Assembly (NCBI RefSeq): GCF_001653235.2
Contig: NW_019154047.1
Location: 186,001-250,000 of the forward strand
Direction of reading: 5' to 3'
Source: Pochonia chlamydosporia 170
Taxonomy: Eukaryota; Ascomycota; Sordariomycetes; Hypocreales; Clavicipitaceae
Length of the DNA: 64,000 nucleotides
The notes under the pieces were generated by a model. It was not told where the DNA came from and ran no database searches. It was given only the letters and a program-made list of their open reading frames with translations. Shown in pieces: positions 56,535 to 64,000 of this stretch. How positions within the stretch are numbered: position 1 is the first letter of the stretch; every line of letters starts with the position of its first letter. The translations under genes and the position numbers were made by a program.

Positions 56535-56720
56535 GATCTACCTAAAATAACAACCATGTAGAAATTGAGAGGTAACGAAGCCGATGCCGGGCCAGGATCT
56601 AAGAACTGAGTCTGCTACTTGTCAGGCAGATGCACCTTTACTGACCAGGTAAACCCTCCTGACTCAACAGCCCCTCCGCCGGCCCACCTGGTTGTATTGC
56701 TCGAACCTACAGCAGTTAGC
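56535..56720. repeat. Dispersed repeat, copy B
   Basis: Second copy of the sequence at 48891-49075. Its right end overlaps the last codons of the small secreted-protein gene (minus), so the C-terminus of that protein may derive from the repeat. Confidence 0.8.
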
Positions 56721-57134
56721 CAACAACACAGCACGGCAACTGAATAGAGAGATGCGCTCACATCCAACCCAAGCAGCCCAGAGGTTTTTTACACAGGTTC
56801 GAAGAGAATCCGCAGTGTTTATTACCGGGGCGGTGGGGGCATTGTGCTCCTCATTGACGATGGTGAGGTCATATATAAGCTCAGATGCATAGGTGGAACG
56901 ACTCGTCAACATCTCGGTCTTATCAATTTTTCCTGACGGATGAGATACATCAACCACTCGCCCGTTCGAAATGGCACCGCAAAACGCTGGAATGAAGTAT
57001 GATGCTATGTAAGTGACATTTGGCTGGATATCGACCTCTCCGTAGCAAGCGTAGGGCTGAGGATTCGGGGGATCAGCATCACCACCAAGTACGAGTGTAG
57101 CGAATGAGCACAAGAACGTAATGGAAGGCTTCAT
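56664..57134 (-). CDS. Small secreted protein, unknown function
   Basis: Minus strand, ATG 57134, 156 residues. Residues 1-17 form a signal peptide (MKPSITFLCSFATLVLG) followed by DADPPNPQPYACYGEVDI. It has an NVTY N-glycosylation site and seven or so Cys, several clustered near the end (TCVKNLW, GCERISLFSC, CC). The frame continues upstream without a better start. The last 30 residues overlap a dispersed repeat, so the original C-terminus may have been replaced. Size, signal peptide and Cys content fit a secreted effector-like or cell-surface protein, but I see no family match. Confidence 0.5.
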   Translation of the reverse strand: MKPSITFLCSFATLVLGGDADPPNPQPYACYGEVDIQPNVTYIASYFIPAFCGAISNGRVVDVSHPSGKIDKTEMLTSRSTYASELIYDLTIVNEEHNAPTAPVINTADSLRTCVKNLWAAWVGCERISLFSCRAVLLANCCRFEQYNQVGRRRGC

Positions 57135-57419
57135 CTTAGATAGGGTAGACCAGGGGCTGCGTGTTGTCGTAATACGTTTTAGGATGTCGTACCTACCCAT
57201 ACCTTTAATACTGCGCTGTACACGTCCACTTTTAGCCTTGGGGACAGAAGAAGTCTCCTCGGCTGTTACCCCTAGAGTTGGATACATTTGTATCCTGCAT
57301 ATCTTGCTGTTTTAGCTGGAAATCTGTGAGTTATTACCCCGCCACCCCTGAGTTTATTGTTTATTTTACTATTCTTCCAGGTCACAGATGACTCTTTCGC
57401 CGTCCTGACGGGGTAGATG

Positions 57420-57720
57420 GCAGCATGATGCGTTACGACCTCGAAACTCCCACCTCGGTTTGTTTTGCGGGACTATCTACGAGTGCAAAAGGACGCGAAC
57501 GAGAACACCTCGACGGATGGCAGGAAGACATGGGCTCAAATGTAAGCGTGCTTGGTTGGGGAACTGCGAGAACTTGTCAGGTTCAATTCGCCGCATTGGG
57601 TGGAGGTTGACCAATTTGGTCAGTGTCCAACTACAATTTGTCGTACCCTTCTCTCGGGTTTAGCCCTGCTGACCGGTTCGGCTTTCCCGACTCTCGTACG
57701 TTTCTTATCAAAGTTAAGGA
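57420..57720. repeat. Diverged repeat related to 61822-62150 and 63069-63125
   Basis: Shared stretches include CACCTCGACGGATG versus CACCTCGATGGATG, and TTGTCAGGTTCAA followed by a GCCGCAT-like word. 57664-57715 resembles 63069-63125 (CCTGCTGACCG ... CCGACTCTyGTAC ... CTTATCAAwGTT). The latter lies inside the coding exon of the gene at 62890-64000, so part of this repeat may be a decayed copy of that gene. Confidence 0.55.
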
Positions 57721-58597
57721 CTCTTCGTGCCTTAGATTGTGGAAACCTATTGTACTGGCATATCCAAAGATGGAAGCTTCGCCTCCACCCTAGGCTTACA
57801 CCTCGAGAAGTACAACTTTACGTAAAGCCAGGATCCTGGCTGGCCTTTGGAAATTGATTTACATGTAAGCAAGCATTAAGACCTATTATAACTCAACAAA
57901 TCAGACAGAGCAAATTCTCTCCGCCATTGACTAAGTCAAGTCAAGCCATGACGTAGCTTGGCGCAAAAATGAAGTTCCTCGCCATTACCATTATTATACC
58001 TAGCATCTATCACTGCTACTCAAGCCTACTCTACCCCACGGGCACACTACGCAATGCTAACGAGTGGCCGCAGTATGTCGACTAGCCACGTACAAGCCCA
58101 TGGATACACCGAGGCTTTGTCACAATTATTGTGACAAGGACAAGCCGGTTGGGATATGTTTGGTAGCTGAAGCCAGTCATAATAGTTGGGACATGGAATA
58201 GCCAATCAAACTACCGTACCACTGCAAATGGTCCCGCGAGAAATGGCCAGAGCGGCCAGAGCGGCAGGAGTATACACCTGGGATGCACCAGCGCAAGAAG
58301 GACTCGAAGATAGGGCAGCCAGGGTGAAATGTGTGTGGTGTGAATAAGCGGTTGAATGCACGACATAACACAATGCAAATGTTTCCTTGAAGGCAGGCTC
58401 TGCGATTTTTGAGAGACAGGTCTATCACTTGTCTACCGCTCTACATGAAATGCACCTGTTTCCACCGGATAAAGGAAGCAAGAGTATCTACAAGTGGAAT
58501 CGTGTTAAGAACCATGCGGTCTCAGACAAGACTGGTGTGGCGAGGTATCTGATGGGCAACGAATGGACGTTGAGGAAGTAATTTTAGAGCATCCTTG
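57721..58597. other. No gene seen
   Basis: No supportable coding frame. CCAGAGCGGCCAGAGCGGCAG near 58248 is a short direct repeat. Confidence 0.4.
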
Positions 58598-59517
58598 TTA
58601 AGAACTATGATTCAGAACTGCCTTAGCTCCTCCATACCTGACGAGCAGGTTTTCGATGCTGGATTTACGGTATTTCCTTGCCATACTGAGAGGGGTCTGA
58701 CCCCTTTTGTCCCGACCATCGACAGCGGCTCCTCTTTCAAGAAGAAGCTTGACCATATCTTTGTTCGAGGTTCCCACGGCCACATGTAGGGCGGAACCTC
58801 GAGTGGGGTGGTTAGGGCCCGTGAACTTGATCTTGGCGTTATTGTCAAGGAGGAACCGGACCATCTCTAAATCACCATGCCTAGCAGCAAGAAAAAGGGC
58901 TGTTATATTCTCATTTACCCGATCAACGTCAGCGTCGTGATCGACAAACGCTTTCGCGATACGGAGATATGATTCCGGGTTTCCGCCCGGCAGCGGTGAC
59001 GCTATCATTAAATGCAATGCAGAACGGACGCGGCTGTTGGTTTTCATTCCATGATCGGCACCGTGTTTGAGAAGCAGACGGACCCCGTCTTCCCAACCTC
59101 CCCGAGCAGCCTGTTGAAGCGGCGTAGGGCCAAAAAGGGGAAAGGGGCTACATGAGGGGTTATGTTAGTCCAAAGAGGAATGAGAAGCTGAATCGTCTCA
59201 GGTGAATCTATGGAAATATGAATACTAGACGGTGCTCCTTACCAGAAGTCAACCTCAGCTCCTGCGAGTAAAGCATTTTCCACTGTTTTCAACTCCCTCC
59301 GTCGCATCCCTGCACGCAGGGCAAGGTTAGGGTCGCGCTTATACAATTCTCCCCCAAGTATACGCTGAAGCCGCTTGTTGGACAATGTGAGGGCTCTCAA
59401 ATCGACTAAGGCCGTCAAGTGTTTCCCGATATCGAGCATCAGTTCATTTGGTAGTTTTAAAATACTCGACTTCTTACCACGACGAAGACGTCTTACCCGG
59501 TCAGAAACGCGGCCCAT
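58598..59517 (-). pseudogene. F-box/ankyrin paralogue (minus copy) with a 1-nt frameshift
   Basis: Minus strand: exon 1 59517-59243, intron with GTAAGG donor and TGTAG acceptor, exon 2 59148-58598. The start is ATG (MGRVSDRVRRLRR). F-box about residues 16-50 (KLPNELMLDIGKHLTALVDL), then ankyrin repeats (SALHLMIASPLPGG, TALFLAARHGDLEMVRFLLD, SALHVAVGTSNKDMVKLLLE, TPLSMARKYRKSSIENLLV). The spliced frame reads GPTPLQQAAR, aligning with GYTALHRAAL of the plus copy, but the following WEDGVRLLLKHG is one base out of frame. The shift maps to a run of five C at plus-strand 59100-59104, where four would restore the frame. Either a real inactivating insertion or an assembly error in a homopolymer. Otherwise intact. 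Confidence 0.75.
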
Positions 59518-59990
59518 TGTCACGCTCTATCGGGGTACGTTGTATGGTGCTGTACCGGTACAGTAATCCGTTTACATAGTAATGCAGTATGGAATTTACC
59601 GTATTGCGGTGTAGATATACCCCTAGTTAAACCCCTTCCTTTTTCGATCTGCGCCAAAAACAGCTCTCTAACTCCACACACTCCCATTATCCGGTAGCAA
59701 GCACTGCACAGTGTCGTACTGTAGCGTTACGGTGTTATAATAGTAGCCTCATTCGCGTTAAGCGGATTTATGTTAGTTCAGCGGATGCTGTGCGTTGCCT
59801 GGGCTATTGGGCCCTTACAACTCGAGTAGTCTTCTGGCCCTCCTCATCCGAAACATAACTGTAACGCATTCATCCAGTACGGGCGTCGTAGCATTTAGAA
59901 GACTTTATATAGCAACCCAAGATATGCTGTAAGAAATAGAAATACGGCATCTGTACAATACAGTATATTTACAACTTAACAGGATAGAAC
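59518..59990. promoter_or_regulatory. Shared upstream region of the head-to-head F-box/ankyrin pair
   Basis: About 470 bp between the two starts. The last 20 bases before each start match: GATAGAGCGTGACA before the minus copy (read on its strand) and GATAGAACGTGACA before the plus copy, showing that the duplication included the leader. Several CTGTAC/GTACAG words occur (59552, 59715, 59955). Confidence 0.5.
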
Positions 59991-60904
59991 GTGACATTGG
60001 GCCGCACTCCTGACCGAGTAAAACGGCTACGTCGGTGGCGACGTGCCCGCCTTTTGGATTTACCAAGTGAACTAATATATATGATCGGGCGCGCCGTGAC
60101 GAACCTTTCCGACTTGAACGCCTTCACGCTATCCAATACATGGATCAGAGGTGCGCTTGGCGGCCAACTGTATAAGCGCGACGCCAACTATGCACTCGGG
60201 GCAGGAATCGCACAGCAAAACTTGAAGACGGTGGAAAACGCCATACTTGCGGGGGCTGATCTTGACAAAGAGTAAGCAGCAGCGTCTAGAGTTGTTTGTT
60301 CGCAGAGCTCGCTTGAAACGATTACTCTTCTCAGAAGTCGGGTTGACAGAAAACTCCACATAGGCATATGGGATATACAGCACTTCACCGGGCTGCTCTT
60401 GACGCTTGGGAAGACGGGGTCCGTCTGCTTCTCAAACATGGCGCCGATCATGGAATGAAGGCCAACAGTCCCGTCAAACCGGCAATGCATGTAATGATAA
60501 GCTCGCCATCGTCACGACAAGCAGAGTCCTATGTCTGTATCGCAGAAGCGTTCATCGAATACCACGCCGACATTAATTGGAAGGACGATAACCATAGCCC
60601 AAATACAGCTCTTGCTTTGGCTTCTGGGCGTGGAAATTTAGTTATGGCCAATCTTCTGCTTACCCACCAGGCCGACATCGAGTCGAAGGACCGTTGGGGT
60701 AGCACACCTCTACATTTAGCAGTCAGGTCCGGCAATGACGCTATGGTCAGCCTTTTCCTTGAGGAGGGGGCTAATGTTAATGCTGAAGACAATAAGCGTC
60801 GAACTCCTCTGTATTGGGCGAGGGAATACGGTGCAGACAGCATTGGGACCTTACTCGTCGAGCACGGGGCCAACACTAACCTTCCGCCTATTGGTGGTGT
60901 TTGA
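59991..60904 (+). pseudogene. F-box/ankyrin paralogue (plus copy) lacking its ATG start
   Basis: Exon 1 to 60271, intron 60272-60363 (GTAAGC donor, ATAG acceptor), exon 2 60364-60904, in phase. Domains match the minus copy: F-box DLPSELIYMIGRAVTNLSDL, then ankyrin repeats (TALHRAALDAWEDGVRLLLK, KPAMHVMISSP, TALALASGRGNLVMANLLLT, TPLHLAVRSGNDAMVSLFLE, TPLYWAREYGADSIGTLLVE). The codon that is ATG in the minus copy (GTGACA-ATG-GGC) is TTG here (GTGACA-TTG-GGC at 59997), and an in-frame TAG lies just upstream. The next in-frame ATG is inside the F-box (about 60081). Translation would need a non-AUG start (GTG 59991 or TTG) or begin inside the F-box, so the copy is probably impaired although the rest of the frame is open. 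Confidence 0.75.
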
Positions 60905-61532
60905 TGATATTCTGAGCCGGGATAGGCGCAGTCTGGTCGTCGCCTGCTGCGCGTCTACTGAGCCAACGATGAGATTGACTATTAATATAATACTAGCTAC
61001 AGATCAGTTAAGTTATTCATTATTGCACGTATACTTTACCTGTGACTATGCCTTAAAAGGCGTGGAAGCAATGACAAGGTTTACGCCATCCTCTGGAGTT
61101 CCTCGCAACATGCATCCAAGTTCTCTGATTGGAAGGGCGCATCGATCATATGGTAGTTGAAGGCGGTCCGAACCGGAGTGTCTACGTCCACCTGTGTGCT
61201 GTTTTGCGGTTATTAAAGATGGTTATGCTATCGCCAGGCCAGCTCGCTCATGAATTGTTCTCACAGGCGGCGGTCACGAGACATAATGCTCTCAATGACA
61301 AATATCTCTTGTGGAGCTCCGGGGGGGGAATTGGTATCACTGGCGCACGCCATGATCAGGTTGAAACATTATCTGGGTGAATTTCATTGTACACTGGATG
61401 CAAATCCGATGAGAAATTTGTGAATCATCTGCGAGGAGCACTCCAGGACCCTTGTAACTACGGGGTAGGTAAGTAGGTGATAGGCAGTGGGGTCCAGCTG
61501 GAGGTTCAAGGGATGATCTGGGGGTTGCGCCA

Positions 61533-61552
61533 CCCCCCCCCCCCCCCCCCCC
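61533..61552. repeat. Poly-C tract (20 nt)
   Basis: Uninterrupted C run. Confidence 0.95.
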
Positions 61553-61821
61553 AAAACTCGCCGCGGATAGTCCCGCGTCATCCACTTATTCTCCTTGAGA
61601 CAGAAGTCTCCTTGGCTGTTGCTCCTACTCGTGCCAATCCGCTTGCATCCTCAACATATCGTGCTTTTGAACCGAAACCGGAGAGATGCACAGCATCATT
61701 GAGTTTATTGCCTATCTTGCTTCTGCTCCGGCCACTGAAGACTGTTCCCCCGCGACGATGGAGTAGATCGGTTTTGCAACTTCAGCAGCCAGAGTACACA
61801 CTGCTGGGGTGTGCGACAATA

Positions 61822-62150
61822 GCGGACGAGCGCAGTCGAAGAAGGCTGGAGGCGAACCAGAGCACCTCGATGGATGACAGGACGAGGAAAGCAGGAATAC
61901 CGTACCAATCAAAATAGATTCTCTATATCCGCAATTTCTTCATCTCACTGCGAACAAGCTTTCCTTTTTGCAATTCAGGCAGCACCATAGTTGGCCGCCG
62001 GGACAGATCCACAATGACATGACCTCAAATGCAGGCGTGACTTGATTAGGGAGCGGGCAGGGAGTTGATCAAATTTTGGCAATTGTCAGGTTCAAATGCC
62101 GCATGGGCTTAGGCTGACTGATTGGGTCAGAGTCTGTCGAGCTTTGTCAG
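61822..62150. repeat. Diverged repeat related to 57420-57720
   Basis: Shares CACCTCGATGGATG and TTGTCAGGTTCAAATGCCGC with the 57.4-kb copy, with an insertion of about 100 bp in between. Confidence 0.55.
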
Positions 62151-62563
62151 GCGGCTTACAGTATCCTCTTCCTCCCTCACTACGACTTAGTTGAGGCAGG
62201 TTCGGGAGTAGCAACGATCTTTCTTGGCATACAACTGCCAGCGCACTTTGTCAGTCGGCCTATAAGACGGGTCATTCCCAGAGAGACGTGTTTGGTTGAT
62301 AGCCCGTCACGAATAGCAAAGCCTTTCTGTTGCCCCATAGTGTTCTCATTATAGGGCCGTCCAGGTTCAGCATCCACTGATTTATTCACAACATATTAGG
62401 CGGGCCACACTATTAATACAAAGGGGTGCATCCTTAACAAAGATCTGAGTGGATGCCGAGCCTGGCATGTACACATTTGTCGTCGGCCACAGTCGCGTGC
62501 GCTGTGGCGCGTCTCAGGCCAATCGACTAACAACCAAGCTTGCCAAAGTGAGGAAGTTAAAGG

Positions 62564-62594
62564 AGGGGGGGGGAGGGGGGGGGGAGGGGGGGGG
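62564..62594. repeat. G-rich tract with interspersed A
   Basis: Runs of 9-10 G separated by single A; potential G-quadruplex former on the plus strand. Confidence 0.9.
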
Positions 62595-62889
62595 TGTCTC
62601 CAGCTGGCCATGTTGGTAAAAATGTCCGTCCACCCCTAACCCCCCGTTTGATACTGGCGCGACGTGGGTTTCCCTTCCCCTGCTTGTGTGGGGATTTCAC
62701 GCTTGAAACGATGTGCTTGGCGGATACATGGGTAGAATTAAAGACGGAAGCCATATCTTACACGCCTGAATACGTTGAAAGTGCCGCCTTATTATGTTGT
62801 AGCTTGCCGCGCTGCCGACGACGTGGCAAGCCTCTCCCATTGCGTCTTGTTGCCACAACTTCAGTCCAGAGTGCCAGTTAAAGGTGGAT

Positions 62890-64000
62890 CTACCTGGAAG
62901 GTGCCGTGTGCCCCAGTGTCTGCACAACGCCCTTCTTCTTTCTTTCCTGCATCTTGCGCCGTAATTGACGTTCAACCTGCATCAACTTGTCCCTTTCTAG
63001 CATTTGCAGACTCTCCAGAAGCCCGTCCATCAATTTTTTGAAACGATTCAATCTTTCCCTCCGTTCCAGTCCTGCTGACCGCTCCAGCCTGTCCGACTCT
63101 TGTACACCTCTTATCAATGTTGACGACAGCGTATTGGTGCATTCTACAAAACCCGACTTCAATTGTGCCTTTCCCCATTTCAGCGGGAGATTTAAACCAC
63201 GTTGCCTGTCCCGCACACGCCGTATTTCGGACTCGAGACGTTCCAGGCTTTCCGAACCGCACAAGCTCTCTAGCAGGTCTTCTTGTTCGCATGCCGCCAG
63301 CACCAACGTGAGTTGCTCCCTTTCTTCCCCTCCCAGCGTTTCCAACAGATTCAGCCTTTCTGACCGATTCAGTTTTCTCCACAGATTTTTCTTCTGGAGG
63401 CCATGCAGCTCCGGCAACCGGCCCAGGGTTTGCCACTTCTCCCGTATGAACCCGCGACAAACGTTGATGGGATGGTCGTCTTCCTGCATCATTCTGAGGC
63501 ACCCGTGGAGTAATTTTACGGCACCGTCCTGGAGACTGGTCTCTCTGTAGCCCCCGGAGGCCTCGACGTGTTCCCGGCACTAAGAAGTTAGTATCGTTAC
63601 CACCGGCGAGTCGGACCTTGACGAACATACCCATTCGCTACCGCCGATAACCATGGAAAGGTACAAGCATGTAGCTGCGAGCTTGAGGGGAGTTGTTCGG
63701 GAAAAGTTGTGGTCCAATGCAGCTACATATGAAAAGTAGGTTGAGAAGGCTTGGTCCTGGATTCTGTCGGTGTCGACATTGCTGCCGGGAATCGACCCGC
63801 ATATTTTCTGGACATAGTCAGACGGCAGCGGCCATTCACGAAAGTGTGTGGTGACCTCTTCTGGCATCTTGCGACGGAACCGATAAAACTCATCAAGGTC
63901 GTACGGACCAATATACAGTTTGCTATGGTAAGCGCTGCCCAAATGGGTGTCATTCAAGACAAGTTCGACAGCAGCGCAGGCGACCTGCTTTAATTCGCAT
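62890..64000 (-). CDS. Partial gene of unknown function, charged helical C-terminus
   Basis: Minus strand. The exon entering from the right edge (64000-63631) and the exon 63579-62890 join in phase through a 51-nt intron (GTATGT donor, perfect ACTAAC branch, CTTAG acceptor). The frame is open to the window edge, so the start lies outside. The visible part is about 350 residues. The first exon (YIGPYDLDEFYRFRRKMPEE, then PLPSDYVQKICG) is ordinary globular sequence; the second is rich in Arg, Glu and Leu with irregular RLNLLE/RLERLE heptad-like repeats, suggesting coiled coil. I do not recognise the family. Part of the 57.4-kb repeat resembles the coiled-coil coding region. Confidence 0.6.

Larger units (their letters stand above)
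60905..62889. other. No gene seen; homopolymers and diverged repeats
   Basis: Contains the C20 tract at 61533-61552, the G-rich tract at 62564-62594 and the diverged repeat 61822-62150. Open frames over the tracts are artefacts of low complexity. Confidence 0.45.

Noticed and set aside
63469..63492. Separate small gene starting at ATG 63492
   Set aside because: The frame continues upstream to a strong ACTAAC...CTTAG splice acceptor that joins in phase with the exon from the right edge, so it is an internal Met.
1..64000. tRNA, rRNA, CRISPR or biosynthetic cluster genes
   Set aside because: No cloverleaf-like sequence with matching arms, no rRNA-like sequence, no spaced direct repeats and no PKS/NRPS/terpene core enzyme were recognised by eye.

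Overview
The window is nuclear DNA of a filamentous ascomycete (Pezizomycotina). The evidence is the gene content: a HET domain joined to NB-ARC and TPR repeats, a Zn2Cys6 regulator, F-box/ankyrin genes, a LaeA-type methyltransferase fragment, a Bys1-like secreted protein and a DUF1774-like membrane protein. Introns are short (about 40-97 nt) with GTAAGT/GTATGT donors and CTAAC/CTGAC branch sites. Many genes are split into exons, so I rebuilt models by joining exons whose reading phase and splice signals agree. I saw no tRNA, rRNA or CRISPR array. All family names come from reading the sequence and from memory; no search was run.

Left part (0.3-18 kb): a long multi-exon gene with about eight C2H2-like fingers (296-3960); a fragment of a LaeA-like methyltransferase (4030-4718); a small Zn2Cys6 regulator (5621-6340); a non-autonomous hAT element with a perfect 24-bp terminal inverted repeat and 8-bp target duplication (6863-7881); an EST1/SMG7-like gene (9321-11735) followed by a truncated paralogue (13210-14504); and a full HET/NB-ARC/TPR receptor-like gene (14804-17977) whose TPR units are nearly identical 126-bp tandem copies.

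Middle (18-41 kb): 18.0-24.2 kb is gene-poor. Then come a Nudix-fold gene lacking the catalytic Glu pair (24241-24888, minus), an F-box/ankyrin gene, a Ser/Asp-rich protein, a pseudokinase-like gene (28835-30854, minus) divergent from a small unknown gene, a decayed ankyrin/TPR relic (33.65-34.0 kb), a vWA-like gene, a DUF1774-like membrane protein, a second F-box/ankyrin gene and an F-box/Cys-rich gene.

Right part (41-64 kb): a polytopic sulfatase-superfamily protein with an apparent 1-nt frameshift; a 209-residue protein resembling fungal gasdermin-like death effectors (tentative); a Bys1-like secreted protein; a divergent pair made of a PD-(D/E)XK-like protein and a three-exon unknown; an FHA-kinase; a small secreted protein; two head-to-head F-box/ankyrin paralogues that each carry a different lesion; and a partial gene running off the right edge.

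Taken together this looks like an accessory, fast-turnover region rich in non-self recognition and signalling families (NLR, HET, F-box/ankyrin, pseudokinase, possible gasdermin), with local duplication, decay and transposition. I see no biosynthetic cluster. A functional link between the NLR and the possible gasdermin is not shown by position (they are 26 kb apart).
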